NCBI GenBank assembly: GCA_023375785.1
Contig: SZWC01004937.1
Span: 73,556-117,815 of the forward strand
Reading direction: 5' to 3'
Source: Penium margaritaceum
Taxonomy: Eukaryota; Streptophyta; Zygnematophyceae; Desmidiales; Peniaceae
Length of the DNA stretch: 44,260 bases
This document shows, piece by piece, positions 1 through 10,394 of this stretch. The notes below the pieces were generated by a model that did no database searches, was not told where the DNA came from, and saw only the letters and a program-made list of their open reading frames with translations. Within the stretch, counting starts at the first letter, position 1. The number at the start of each line of letters is the position of its first letter. Made by a program: the position numbers and the translations under genes.

Positions 1-600
1 GGGGGGGGGGACTTTTGCACAATGTAATTTAGCAGAAGGAAATTAGCTGTAAAGGTGGGAGAAAAACCAGGGGGCTTGAAATGCTACAAGCATTTCAAAG
101 GAACTCACGAGCCCTGCAATAACGGGGCCAGGAGGGAGCCCGCACAGGAATCAAATCCTTAATCCTGGATGTAATTCAGGGTAGGGTTTGAACGCTCTTT
201 GCACCCAAACTAGAGGGCTTGCGAGTGAATTAGACACATGGTTCAAGGCTAGATCTTGATCCTTGCAATCAAATGATGACAAATGTACAACAACAAGGAA
301 GATAAGAAAGCTGCTTTTGTGATGTTGTTCCTTTAGAAGGGCAATGGGGTGCCTAAAGCTCAAAACATGTAGTACAACCCTTTCATTTGTGATGTTTCAT
401 GTGACCCTTATGAGGGAGATGTTAGATCAGACGCCTAGAATTCATCTTTGGCACAATACAACATGTGCCCCCTCTTTGGTAGGAGGAGTGAAAATTGCCG
501 ATAGCATGATTAATAGTTGAAGTACGCCTACAGCGTAGTAGGTCAAGAATGACAAGGAAGGAAGGTTGAAAATGTGTAGGAGCTCACACATACCACGCAC
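1..600. other. Unassigned stretch with no recognisable gene
   Basis: The window opens with ten G residues, which could be a sequence-end artefact. The rest shows no conserved domain in any frame. It lies downstream, on the minus strand, of the element D integrase remnant, so it may be the decayed pol or 3' part of that element. I could not recognise RT or RNase H motifs in it. Confidence 0.4.
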
Positions 601-619
601 AAGGAGCCATGGAGCGAGA

Positions 620-1250
620 GAATTAGTGGAACAGAATGACTCAAAGAATTGTAGAACAGGATCAAGTGTGTGGTGTGGTCAGTCTTAGAGTCATTCAACG
701 ATGCCATTGGTGAAAGAAAATTGTATGGAGCCTCTTTGCCATCCGTGGGAGCTCAACGTGTCAACTTGGCAAGATACCGGTGGCGGCTAACTATGGCTGT
801 TGGAAAAGCTTGATAGCATGACCCTAGGGAACAACATCCCAGCGACTAGAAGATTTCAATAAACACAACATGCAAGAGAGAAATCCCCACATAGTCACTC
901 TTTAGATGCAGAGAGACTGCCCAGTTCATGCAAACAATGTCAATAATGAGGGAAAGAACATAGCGGCCAGACATCAGCATGCACGAGATCAAGTGGGTGG
1001 AAGGTGCAGTACTCAGAAGTGTGTTTTTCCTTGATCAGAATAAAGACAATTGGCAGGATACACAGCAAGGAACTTGGGGGCATCAAAACCGGCAGGAAAA
1101 GGAGTGTGAAGTATGCAGTCAAGTGCAGTTTTTGTGAATGTGAAGAAGGCAGCCAGGCAAGGTACAGGTGTCCACATAAGAAAGTAAGGGTGCAAGATGC
1201 ACAAGGGAATCCTCCAAAGAAGTTAAAAGCATTAAATGGCAAAGAAAAAG
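620..1250 (-). pseudogene. Element D: copia integrase remnant
   Basis: The minus frame ending near 943 holds HPLDLVHADVWP, the first catalytic Asp block of copia integrases (family pattern PLDLVHSDVWGP), at about 943-999. Further along the minus strand near 700 another frame gives NGIVE, the usual block around the catalytic Glu, followed by stops. Frames are broken many times and the second Asp block is not clear. It follows the element D protease in normal copia order (gag, protease, integrase). This is a very old relic and cannot be functional. Confidence 0.6.
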
Positions 1251-1349
1251 GCAGTTATAGAGAACACTATGAATAAAACTACATCCACTGGTCTAGAGGG
1301 TGACCATGGCAGTGCCGCGGCTAGATACAACATCTTTGTTGTGGTTTTC

Positions 1350-1600
1350 TAGGGTCACCACAGAAAGTAGAAGGGCTGAAGGTCAGGTACATCAAGCATT
1401 TCAGGCACAAACACACCTCCCCGGAACCCCAAATGAACAACACCGACTCCTTGCACAGAAAGCATCTGGGCGGAGCCAGTACAGAAAAAGAAAACAGAAC
1501 TGACAAGATCAAGGATGAAAAAAGAGTGGTAATACAAAATCATGTGATGGATGGCCTCAGAGTCAAAGATCCAGAAACCATTCAAAACTATTGATACAGA
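1350..1600 (-). pseudogene. Element D: copia protease remnant
   Basis: The minus frame 1585-1355 contains GFWIFDSEAIHHM, matching the copia aspartic protease active-site block (W-I-x-D-S-G-A-T-H-H-M) with the catalytic Gly replaced by Glu. It is followed by SAQMLSVQGVGVVHLG, matching the downstream SGQSLPVQGVGV block also seen in element F at about 31317-31350. The protein would cleave the Gag-Pol polyprotein. The DSG to DSE change and later frameshifts make it inactive. Confidence 0.7.
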
Positions 1601-2029
1601 AAAGAGTTAAACTAGCAAGATGGCAAACAGACATGGACTGGTCATTGGCAGCAAGACAGTGAGACAAGCTCCTTCGGAAAGCCCCTGGTGATTCACCGCA
1701 GAAGGCTTCATCCAACTGACGCATAGTGACATAAAACAGAGCACTGACACCATAACCTTCCTCATCAAGTAGGTTGTGTTCCTAGAGCTAGTGGATAAAG
1801 CCCCACTCCAGCTGGCCAGGTCCATTGCCCATGTCGCAGCCGCTTCCCTGAAGGACCAAAGCAGCACCTGAAGATGATGCAGAGACTGAAGAAGATGCGG
1901 CTGAGGAGGACAAGGTGGAAGGTGTAGCAACTGTGGTTACTGCAGCGAAAGCAGAGTGGTGGACTCCTTTGAAGGTTTCTCCACCAATCAGAGAGGTGTT
2001 GGGATGTGAATACTACTACCAAGGGATTA

Positions 2030-2710
2030 ATGAGGGCCGTGAAGTGAGGCATTGCCCTCTGCCTTGGAGGCCTTGACTTTGAGGAAGATTTTGGACAGCT
2101 CAGGAATGAGGCTGATCACGATGGAGAGAACAGCCAAGCTGATCAGAGACAACAGGATCCAACAGGCTTCATGAAGAGCTGGTTGAATTGCATTGTTAGT
2201 GCACCTTGAGCTAAGTGCCAGATACCCATACTTCGACAATGAAAAAGGAGTAGGTATGAACACAGTTGAATGTGGTCCAACAAGCAGGATGGGCATTCTA
2301 GGTGCCAGTATTGTCAGTGTAAATGTCGAGATTACTCGTGATGAGAGCATGGCCTGAGCATCTTTAGTGTAGAAGATGACAACAAGGGGAACATCATGGA
2401 AAGAGGTCGTGATGATATTTCCAATGTTTCTCCCTGGGCCTAGGAACTGGGATTCTTCTCCTAGGAAAAGTAGAAGAGGTGGGGTGGTTGCGTGTTGAAT
2501 TCCCACTTTCAAGGAGGTGTTAGCAGAAGTTTGAGTGATGTTGTGGCTCCTGCAGATGCAGCAACAGCGATGGAGGTTCCTGCTGGGGTTGAAATACTAG
2601 AAGAGGAGGAAGCAAATTCCATTGTAGATGAGCTAGCAGCAGCGGCAGCAGCAGCAACAACAACGGGAACACTTGTGTCAGAAGAGATCAAACATGATTA
2701 CGGCTACTAG
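2030..2710 (-). pseudogene. Element D: gag remnant
   Basis: The minus strand at 2460-2030 aligns across two frames with the gag of element E (23560-24240, same strand). Shared landmarks are a PG..G....... start, a D-A/V-Q/R-A segment, then a VHTYS-like and QCNSTS-like stretch corresponding to VCTYT and VQFNK in E. Upstream, at 2691-2509, is an Ala/Ser/Thr-rich N-terminal run like the low-complexity N-terminus of E gag. The gene is frameshifted. It supports D and E being the same copia family at different ages. Confidence 0.55.
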
Positions 2711-2899
2711 ATTGGCGGTGTTGCAGATAGAACAGACAACACGAAGAGCCTCAAATGCTACTGCAATGCACATGAATGCCGAAGCCAACTCTATTAGTCA
2801 CAGCAAGCGATGGGCCACCATGTCAACAACTCAATGTGCTGTTAAAGAACACCACCAGGTGGTTGGAAGGGTGGTTGGAATGAGGGTGGTGAAGTGATA

Positions 2900-3404
2900 G
2901 GAACGTTGGGTTGGATACATTTCTAGAATACACGTGTAATTGATGGGGCCGTGTACAACCATTGAAAGGTTGTTGAATGTGTCGAATTTTCTCACACCAT
3001 CCAATTTAGTCTAAGAAGGCAAGCCATACCTTGTCCTTCTCTCTTCTGTTTTCCTAATACCTTGCACTCAATATCCCATTTCCATCATCTGGAATAGCTA
3101 CGAGTTTTTTGCTAGTGCAAAAAACTCGGATGATTTTATGGTCGCTCATTGGGCAAGTTCTCCAAATCTTTACGTTTTGCGGATCTCCAATATTCAGTCA
3201 AAGAGGCTCATGAAATTGATGGATCTAAAAACAACAATCAATAATTTTCCCAAAAATAACCCTGGTTAGGTCTGCAAACCCATCTTCTAAACCATGTCGT
3301 TGTTTACAAAGCTGTGAGAAGCTCGTCCATCCAATAGTGCTGGTACCATTCTACAACTTTGGCAACCCCTCGATTGTACTCATAGCAGTTTCAACGGTTG
3401 GTCA
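2900..3404. other. Gene-free spacer between elements D and A
   Basis: No frame shows a domain. The only notable structure is the perfect hairpin at 3101-3128. The stretch lies directly outside the A-family 3' LTR and may be older host or element DNA. Confidence 0.5.
3101..3128. repeat. Perfect 12-bp stem hairpin, 4-nt loop
   Basis: CGAGTTTTTTGC (3101-3112) is followed by the loop TAGT and then the exact reverse complement GCAAAAAACTCG (3117-3128). It is isolated in gene-free sequence and not explained by either neighbouring element. Confidence 0.85.
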
Positions 3405-4125
3405 TGTTGGCACTAGTTGGTGTATAAGTACCCTCAAGGAATCCTAGCCTTCACTGGTTTACGCTACCTATGTTTGGGGCAGCCAATTGAGACCAATGAT
3501 GAAGAGTGTGGAGCACAAGGATCACGGACTCGAGTGGGTAGAACACATTGCATTCAGTACAATTGAATCAAATTACTTTTTTTAGCCAGCACAGTGTTAT
3601 TCCATCATATCCTTATAGCCTGTGATCTAAGCTTTCCAACGCATCCAAGCATGCCCAAATCGGACCAGAAGAGCCTCTGCTACGGCAGTTGACGTAATCC
3701 TTGGTCGGGCCGCCCACCTTGCCTTGCACGCTAGGCAATGGGAGGCGCTTCGATAATGACCCGTCGGAGCGCCTTTCCTCGCCCAAAACTCAAGGAGAAG
3801 TTTACCCTGGTCAAGGAGAGTCCTTTGGCTCCTTCCTATATGGCCCTGGTGCATTTGAGGGTCAATGGAGTTGAACTCGGATCACCGGTAGTGGATTATC
3901 CCACCACCCATGGGGGGCACCAGATTCTATCCGCCCAACACCCAAACATTGGGCCAGGCTAATCTTCTAAATAGTCGTTCACTTCGATCAATTCAAAGCT
4001 TGATCTTGCATGGAAAATTCCAAGAAATCCGAATCTAAAATTAGATCAGGTGCACAGCTACTCCTCAGGTCAAACCAGGGAGTACGATCAATGGCACTCA
4101 TGGCAAGAGGCACACCATGACAACA
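3405..4125 (-). repeat. Element A 3' LTR
   Basis: On the minus strand it begins TGTTGTCATGG at 4125 and ends GTGCCAACA at 3405 (721 bp, TG...CA). It lies directly after the polypurine tract and the RNase H end of element A. A second copy, a solo LTR at 21769-22492 (724 bp), lies on the plus strand inside element E and aligns along its whole length, which fixes both ends. Confidence 0.85.
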
Positions 4126-4150
4126 ACCCTCCCCCCCCCCCTCCTTTGCC
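4126..4150 (-). promoter_or_regulatory. Element A polypurine tract
   Basis: Read on the minus strand this is a purine run of about twelve G residues flanked by GGA and AGGG, ending one base before the TG of the LTR. That is the position of the plus-strand DNA synthesis primer in LTR retrotransposons. Confidence 0.8.
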
Positions 4151-4189
4151 CAGCAGCCTTGATGCCATGTCCTTGGAACCTGTAGCATT

Positions 4190-4700
4190 TCAAACCTCAC
4201 AGCACAGACCGAGATCTATGTAGCTCATGTCGTGCCTGTCCTTAATCTGTGCCTTGGTCATGGCGTCGGTGAGCATGTGCGTAGTGCCACAATGCACGAT
4301 AGCCGCATCTCCCTTCGCCACCAAGTCTCGTTCATAGTGATGCCATATATCGATGTGCTTGGTCCTCCTATGTAGTACCAGGTTCTGGGTGAGGCTGATG
4401 GCAATCATGCTGTCCACATTGAGTACCTTTGGCATCCTTTGTGGAATCCCAATCCCCTTTAACACCCACCATAGCCATATGCCCTCGTTTGCGGCTCCCG
4501 TGAGCACAATGTACTATGCTTCAGTGCTGGACAGTGCCACACAACCATGCTTCCTACTTTTCCATGAAGCTACTACACCACCAAGTACAAACACGTACCC
4601 CAACATTGATGTTCTGTCATCCACATCATCAGCCCAGTTGGCAGCAGAGTAGTTGACCAACTCAAGGGAGCCGTCACATGCTCCCCCTTCAAACATAAGC
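4190..4700 (-). pseudogene. Element A: copia RNase H domain
   Basis: One minus frame from 4696 to 4190, split by a single TAG at 4514-4516. It shows the copia RNase H order: N-Y-S-A-A-N-W-A-D-D (first acidic block), GYVFVLGGVVASWKS, ALSSTEA-stop-Y (the conserved TEAEY block, where the second Glu is now the TAG), then TKHIDIWHHYERDLV and the C-terminal DAMTKA. The enzyme would degrade the RNA strand during reverse transcription. The polypurine tract follows about 65 bases later. The stop falls in a key block, so the product is dead. Confidence 0.85.
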
Positions 4701-4705
4701 CACGA

Positions 4706-5110
4706 CTATTTCGTCGTCTTGAGATAGCAGAGGATCCACTTCACCGCTTGCCAATGCAACGGACTGGGGTCAGCAAAACAACGGCTCAGTTGGCCGGGCC
4801 GCGTCGCCACCATGGCGTACATGATGCTCCCCACTGCGGACTGGTACGGCATACCTGTCATCTCCTTCTTCTCCTCATCCGTGCTCGGTCTCATGCTCGA
4901 ACTAAGCTCAGATGTGGTGGTCATGGGTGTGCCAATGGGGTTGTACGCCAATGTTATAGCGGTGGCAAAGTTATGCTGGACGTACCACTTCGCAACCAAC
5001 CGCGCCTTGTACCGCTCCACCTTCCCTTCTTTTTATCTTCTTCTTGAAGAACCACTTGGATCCGATAATACACGCACCCTCTGGCGTGTTGATGAGCTCC
5101 CAAGTTTTAT
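4706..5110 (-). pseudogene. Element A: reverse transcriptase with core deleted
   Basis: The minus strand gives the RT N-terminal block (GSKWFFKKK at about 5060, then RYKARLVAK at about 5005) and jumps within about 20 codons to the C-terminal block (NPIGTPM, then PYQSAVGSIMYAMVATRPG at about 4850). In intact copia RTs some 150-200 residues including the catalytic YVDD lie between these blocks. Here they are absent. The RNase H domain follows directly. An internal deletion is the simplest reading. Confidence 0.8.
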
Positions 5111-5700
5111 TCTCCTCATGGGAGGCAAGCTAATGTTTTATAGCTCTCTCCCACTCAGCCCCATCCTTCCGCTGCAATGCCTCCTTGACTGTCTCAGAAT
5201 CCTCTTGCACAAAGATTTCTTGAGCAAATCCAGTCCAGATGCCCTCCACGGCATCATACCATTTTTTCGTCCTCCTTGCGCGTCCGCTTCTCTGAGGCTG
5301 CTGCTGTTGAGGCTGTTGCTATTGCTGCCGCTACTACTGCCGCTACCGGAGCTACTACCCTCTTGTGGCACCACTCCTGTCACTGGCTTGCTCCCCCCCT
5401 CTTGGGGACCGTAGAGATACGGGCTCACTCTCTGCCTCCTTGTTAAGCTCCATTGTTACCAGTGCTTCAGAGTCATTGTTTGACTCGGCTGAATGCAAAT
5501 CAGCCACTCTCCCATTCTCCAGATGGTTCCCACCGGTTGGAGCCACGCGGACGTCACCCTCTTTTGTGTCCTTCGGCATCTCCCCTTTAAGGACTGGCAC
5601 CCACTCCTCACGCTTGGAGAGATCCACATCCTTGTCCGTCCAATGGCTATCCTTGTTGAATGTGACGTTGTGATTCTTCATGATCTGCTGCCTCCATGAG
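5111..5700 (-). pseudogene. Element A: integrase-RT linker
   Basis: The minus frame 5681-5355 starts with NVTFNKDSHW, the conserved end of the copia integrase C-terminal region, then becomes acidic, with charged and Ser-rich sequence. The neighbouring frame 5428-5138 is Gly/Ser/Asn-rich, then enters the RT pre-domain. Linkers of this kind join integrase to RT in copia polyproteins. There is a frame change near 5400. Confidence 0.6.
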
Positions 5701-6440
5701 TTGAAGAGCCGGTACGCCTTGCTCTCGCTCCCGTAGCTGAAAAAGATGTCCCTCCCCTCCTGTGCCTACACACCAGCATGTGCACTGCAACCAAACGTGC
5801 AGAGGTGATCCACATTAGGCCTCCTCCCACTCCACACCTCTTGTATTGTCTTCCACACCTTGGACTCTGAGTCTTTTAGCGGTTGTTTTGGTGTCAGGTT
5901 CATGATGTACGCCACTGTCTGTGCTGCCTCTCCCTAGTACTTTTGCACGAGGCTGGCATCAACCAACATAGACTAATTCATGTTGAGGATGATACGTTTT
6001 GCCCTCTTGGTAACACCATTCTGCTATAGAGAATGTGGAGTACTTTTCTTCCATGCAATCCCCTTGCTCATCCATGCCAAGAACCCCTCGTACTCGCCAC
6101 CATTGTCGCTCCGGAACGCCTTCACCTTCAGCTCTGTTTGCCGCTCCACTGCTACCACGAACTCCTCTATGCATGACAGCACATCACTATTCATGTTGTA
6201 GAGGTACATTTTGCGGCTACGGTCATCGATGAAGGTGACAAAGTAGTGTACCCAACCAATGGAGGGTACATTGTGTGGACACATTGGGTACATTGTGTGT
6301 GGACCTCCAACGGTACATCTATGTTTACCGCCTCTAACTTTGTCGATGCACGCGTCCCTTTGCCATCAAACGGTTGTCGTGTCGTATTGCCGACCACGCA
6401 CGGCTTGCACATGGTATTCTTGACTACATTGAAGCTCTTG
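5701..6440 (-). pseudogene. Element A: copia integrase core
   Basis: The minus frame 6293-6024 shows VTFIDDRSRKMYLY, then FRSDNGGEYEGF (second catalytic Asp). A degenerate first-Asp block (VNIDVPL) is just upstream at about 6330. The third block reads NGVTKRAKR at about 6010-5985, where copia integrases have NGVAERxNR, so the catalytic Glu is Lys (AAG for GAG). The C-terminal strand NVDHLCTFGC lies near 5810. Several stops, one just before the third block. The enzyme would insert the cDNA; it is inactive here. Confidence 0.8.
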
Positions 6441-6960
6441 ACCTCAAGGCCTCACACAACTTCCTTCTTTTCCATGTCCCTCATGGTTGAGGGAGCAATG
6501 TGACACAAGCGGCGGTGCCATAGGTCCAGGTCCCCGTCATCCTTCTTCACGAGGTGGGCGATGTTGGACCCCTCCCGGCTGTCAAGGATCTTTGTACGAA
6601 GAAGGTACAATTTGTCCTCTCGCTTTCTACGTGCAATCACCTTGCCATCCCCCTTCTTCCGGATGATGACCTCCTTCTTGTTGAAGAGCACCTTGAGTCC
6701 CTTGTCAGTAAGGTGGCTCACTGACAGCAGATTTGTCCCAAAGTTGGGAATGTGGAGTGCATTGTGAACTATGCTCGTAACTGCCTTCTCGTCTACCTGG
6801 ATGTGGTCGTTACCTTCACCAACAGCCAGATCTGTTTTGCCGTTGGCCACCATCATGGACCGCTCCAAGGTGCCATAGGTGATGAATGCCGCCTGCTTGC
6901 ATTACATGTGGCGGCCCAATCTGGAGTCAATCACAGTGACTCCCTGAACTTTCAAGTCGG
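6441..6960 (-). pseudogene. Element A: protease end and GAG-pre-integrase zinc domain
   Basis: The minus strand near 6930 reads VIDSRLGRHM, the copia protease active-site block with DSG changed to DSR. Frame 6868-6452 continues with NALHIPNFGTNLLSVSHL (conserved protease C-terminal strand) and then LWHRRLCHIA, the two His of the integrase HHCC domain. CKPCVVG, the paired Cys, is read across a stop near 6410. The HHCC ligands are complete although the protease Gly is lost. Confidence 0.8.
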
Positions 6961-7295
6961 CGGAATCTTATGCCATCATTGCATGGTCGTCCTTCTTTCA
7001 AGATTTCCCGAGATGGTCCAACTTTTTATTGGGCAGTTGTGTGCATAGTAGCCTTCTTTGCCACGGATGTAGCACTCCCCCTTCTTGCCACTTTCTTGGT
7101 GCCATGCTTGGCACCTTTTCCCTCCTTGCCTCCCCCTCCACATTAAGGGCGGACGGCATAAGTAAAAACTGATGTTGCCCAACACTCTCTCCCACCATGC
7201 CGCATCCATTCATTGCGGAAGTACTCAGCCACCTTGGGGTACTTGAACTCATCAGCGGATGAGCCGCCTACGACGGTGATGTGGGACTCCTACTG
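6961..7295 (-). pseudogene. Element A: gag C-terminus with degenerate zinc knuckle
   Basis: The minus frame 7209-6976 contains CYIRGKEGYYAHNC, the 14-residue template of a CX2CX4HX4C knuckle with Cys 2 changed to Arg and His changed to Tyr. Upstream, another frame gives YPKVAEYFRNEW, typical of a copia gag just before the knuckle. Copia similarity stops near 7295, where sequence of gypsy type begins. The N-terminal half of this gag is missing. Confidence 0.65.
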
Positions 7296-8190
7296 TCCAA
7301 CCTATACTGTATGTCATACTTCTCGTTGATTTTTATAAAGTGGACAAGTGTACGCATGCAAAGTCTGCTGGATTCCACGAGTCGTGCCACTTGCAATTAA
7401 TCCAATTGAGAGGTAGAACAAGTACGTTTTACGATGTGAGAGTAGTCACGTGAGCCATTGATCCACCTCTACCGGTCTCCTGTTGGATGGCTTTTAGGTC
7501 ACACCACCAACTCAAAATCGTACCATTCAAAAACGAGGCCACATAGTCAATATTTTTCTCATCCTTGTTGACTCGAACAGCGATGAAGTACACTTCTAAA
7601 CTTGTCAGTCACATATTGACAGTCGTTCATTTTGAGTTTTTAGGATCAAACAGTTCAGGGAGTTCCCGTTGTACTTGAGGTTCACTCAAGAGTTGAAGAT
7701 TTCTCTCGATGAGCACCGCTTCCCACGCGCGTAAGTTCTGTAGTTCCTCCATGGTCACATTGATTTGTTGGAGCATATTGGTGTTGAGGCTCTCGAGTCC
7801 CAATAGCTTCTGGTATATGTCTTGGTTGATGCCAGCTTGTCAGTTGGTGCCTCTTATCATGCTTGGTGTTGACCAAATGTGCAACAAAAAGGACAATGGG
7901 TATGGTGAGCCTGAGGGAACCGTAACCGGATTGGTCATCTGGGTCGTCGGTGCTGCGCCATGCCTGGTGAGAAATACCGTTGCTGCCTGGTTCACTTGGA
8001 GAGCATCATTGACCATGCATTATTGATCCTCCATTGCGGGAGTCTGTACCGGTTACTGCTGCTTGTCGCTGGGTGCGCTCACTCTGTTCATTGTTGTCGT
8101 TGTGAGTTCTGTGAACTTTTGAATGGTGGAGATGTCCTCAAGACTTGTGCAAGGTTGTCGCCTTGTAATTGATGTGTCGGGTGCCCCTCC
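7296..8190 (-). pseudogene. Element J: Ty3/gypsy-type gag fragment
   Basis: The minus strand shows ELPELFDPKN (about 7650), LEVYFIAVRVNKDEKN (about 7590-7545) and DYVASFLNGTILSWW (about 7545-7500), which match the Retrotrans_gag pattern of Ty3/gypsy elements (capsid helix ending F-L-x-G-x-A-x-x-W-W) rather than a copia gag. The N-terminus around 7876-7682 contains NINVTMEEL-like helical sequence. Several frameshifts. It lies between a PBS at 8200 and the copia body of A, so A and J form a chimera. Confidence 0.65.
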
Positions 8191-8199
8191 AGCACCGTT

Positions 8200-8213
8200 G
8201 TGCTTTGATACCA
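8200..8213 (-). promoter_or_regulatory. Element J primer-binding site
   Basis: The minus strand reads TGGTATCAAAGCAC, close to the plant initiator-Met PBS TGGTATCAGAGC. It sits between a gag leader (below 8200) and a candidate LTR end (ACA at 8219 with a 5-nt spacer), the expected arrangement for a minus-strand element. Confidence 0.75.
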
Positions 8214-8218
8214 AGTAT

Positions 8219-8589
8219 TGTAACAAGCAGAACATGGGTGGTTTAGAGGGATGCAGTACAGAGAACTGTACAATACAAGGAATTTGAGGAATTCGAGGAA
8301 TTCGTGAAACGGGGTACAGATTATCCATTTTTTCAAGTGAAGCAATAGGTTTACTTCAACGACAAGTGCCAAATAATTCCAGCTCATGTATACAATGGAA
8401 AACATCACACTGAGGCATATGTTGGGTCTTTTGCATTTGAACCAAGCAACGCGTGCAACGTCGCGTCATGAGTAATCACTTCTCAAAATTCCACTGAGAA
8501 GTTGCGTGTTTTGAAAATACCAGCGTGCAGTTGCATAGCCTCATTGAGAAGTACATTGAACAGTTTTCATATATCTGTACATCTCGCGA
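8219..8589 (-). repeat. Element J 5' LTR, partial
   Basis: It starts with TG on the plus strand (CA on the minus) five bases from the PBS. It shows no similarity to the A-family LTR at 3405-4125, which argues that J and A are different elements. It contains a short tandem stretch of GAGGAATTC-like units near 8283-8305. It stops where the element B LTR begins, so the upstream part of this LTR is not contiguous here. Confidence 0.45.
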
Positions 8590-8731
8590 TGCTTTTTGTT
8601 CTCCCTTGTTCAGTGTTGTAGGAAGGACCAGGAATACCCTACCCTTTGTGGAGGTATGACCCCTGGAGTCGTTGTAGTGTGACTCAACTATACTCTGTCT
8701 CATGTGAGATATGTCTTGTGAGTACACCATG

Positions 8732-8795
8732 TGGGTAAGTGGTTAACTTGGCCATTTTGTTGATGCAATCAAGTGAGATTTCATGAGTTTGATCC
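8732..8795 (+). other. tRNA-like (SINE-like) A-box/B-box block in the B LTR
   Basis: A GGGTAAGTGGTTAACTTGG segment (8732-8750) resembles a pol III A box with D-arm. GAGTTTGATCC (8785-8795), about 35 bases downstream of it, resembles a B box. The second copy at 14011-14073 is closer to consensus (GAGTTCGATCC). Between them lies a small TGGCY...RGCCA-type stem. Promoter activity is inference. Confidence 0.4.
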
Positions 8796-8993
8796 TGGCC
8801 CCATGCACATCTCGGTTGTTATGGAAGTTTCCAAGAAAGAAATTCTGTAGCTTCTTGGAAGCTACATGGTTGTTCTGTCACTTTGACACTAGGCTACTTA
8901 TGTGTCAAGCCCACAGCGCAAGTCTATTGGTCATGTGGCTGGGTCAGGCCACTTCCTAGGAATGTGCTTTTGAGTTCTAGGACTGGGCAGACA

Positions 8994-9004
8994 ACTATAA
9001 AAAG
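8994..9004 (+). promoter_or_regulatory. TATA box in the element B LTR
   Basis: CTATAAAAAGG lies about 405 bases into the 5' LTR, a normal U3 position for a pol II promoter driving genomic RNA. The corresponding part of the 3' LTR is missing. Confidence 0.65.
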
Positions 9005-9243
9005 GACTTGTCTTGTATGCCGATCAATCAACCCTTGCTTGATGATCTCTTGTGTGTTGACCACTTGAGCTCTTTTTGAGCTGTAATGCTAAGTTGTTTG
9101 TACTCTTGAAGGTGAAGTGTACGCCTGATTAAGTTTGGGATGCATGACACATGCCTAAAAAGGAATAAGGTACAGAAACCTTTGTGAGCTTTTCGGTTTC
9201 GCAGGTTCTCTGCCAGAGGTGGTTAGCTCAATAGCGAACAACA

Positions 9244-9258
9244 GGTTATGGGCCCACG
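9244..9258 (+). promoter_or_regulatory. Element B candidate primer-binding site
   Basis: GGTTATGGGCCCACG follows the AACAACA end of the LTR directly. It only loosely resembles the usual initiator-Met form, so it is assigned by position. Confidence 0.35.
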
Positions 9259-9521
9259 CCTCTGGTCAGAGAAGTTTCACACACGTTACCGCTAAAATCA
9301 CAATCAATGAGAGCGGCTTCTCTCTCATCCAACCTCTCTATCTATGGGTCAATCATCAGCGGGAACGGAATGCAACATGTCTGCACCTTTCTGCCTTGGG
9401 AGCTGACATCAGCCTACATCATCCTACATCGGCGTACATCTTCTCGCATTGGCTAACGTGAACAGGACAAGCAGTTGCCTCTTCTTACCAAAAGATTACA
9501 GCGGCCTCAACAACAGGTGCA
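9259..9521 (+). other. Element B leader
   Basis: Untranslated leader between LTR and gag. It contains the short tandem phrase CAGCCTACATCATCCTACAT near 9411. No domain is visible. Confidence 0.5.
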
Positions 9522-10390
9522 TTGGCATCAATAAAATGTGTAGCAGCTGTAGCAGTTGTGTTTGTAGGGATGGTAGGGACAGGGGAACCAAGGAACCATT
9601 CTTCCATCCTCAAGTTTGATGGAGAGGGATTTGCGCTCTGGAAGTGGCAACTTGAGATCATCTTGGATGACAGAGACTTGGTAGGATATTTTGAAGGAAC
9701 TATCCCAGCACCAAAGGAGGAGGGTGCTGACCTTTATGGCATGGGTCAAGCTCAACAAGAAGGCTCCCGCCGTTCTTGTGTCCTCCATAGAACCCTCAGT
9801 CCTTTGACACATTAGTAGTCGTACAGAGGCAGCCGCGGCATACGCCAAACTAGGCAAGGTATTGCAATCTTCCTCACTTTTCAACCGTCTCTTCATTCTA
9901 TAGAACCTCATCAGCATGAGGCTTGGTGAAGGAGTGGATGCTTCCGCTTTTATGCAGAATTTTGAGACGCTCTTGCAACAAGCCACCAGTATGGAGTGGG
10001 ACCTAAATCTAATATGCAAGCCATGATCTTTCTGATGATGTTGCCAAAGATCTAGGGTCCCATGATCACAATGATTGGAGGGTGGACTGAAAATCAAGTA
10101 TACTACACCACCGTCTTGGAGTATGTACAGAATGAAGCCATGCGTTGCAGCAGCTGGTACAGCAAACATGGCTGCCTTTGCCTCACGGAGCAGCGGCACC
10201 TTCCGCAATACCTCCTCCTCTGAGTACAAGGGAAGCAACAGCACTGGCAACAGTAGAAGGGGCCACAACGCCAAGGAAACTGCCATAACTGTGGTAAGGC
10301 TGGACACTAGGCTCAGTAGTGCCGGGAACACGCGAAGGAGGGAGAAGACGAGGATGAATGGCGAGGAGAAAATGGTGGGAAGGATCCCAC
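9522..10390 (+). pseudogene. Element B: copia gag with zinc knuckle
   Basis: The frame from 9522 contains LKFDGEGFALWKWQLEIIL, the N-terminal signature of copia UBN2-type gag (F-D-G-x-N-F-x-x-W), then DLVGYFEG. Later frames carry the rest of the capsid. The nucleocapsid knuckle at 10280-10321 reads CHNCGKAGH then stop-AQ-stop-C: all four ligands are present but two stops lie inside. The protein would package the genomic RNA into virus-like particles. It is frameshifted after about residue 70. A 316-codon antisense frame over this region is a shadow. Confidence 0.8.
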
Positions 10391-10394
10391 AAGC

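Larger units (their letters stand above)
8590..9243 (+). repeat. Element B 5' LTR
   Basis: Bases 8648-8910 match 13926-14185 after the element B pol, so both are LTR copies. Counting back from the 3' LTR start gives TG at about 8590. The right end is set at AACAACA before a candidate PBS (9243), about 654 bp. It contains a TATA box at 8994 and a tRNA-like block at 8732-8795. The left end is uncertain by some 10 bases and the right end rests on the PBS guess. Confidence 0.65.

Noticed and set aside
4812..5414. 200-codon plus-strand frame
   Set aside because: It lies antisense to element A RT and linker; the minus strand holds the conserved motifs.
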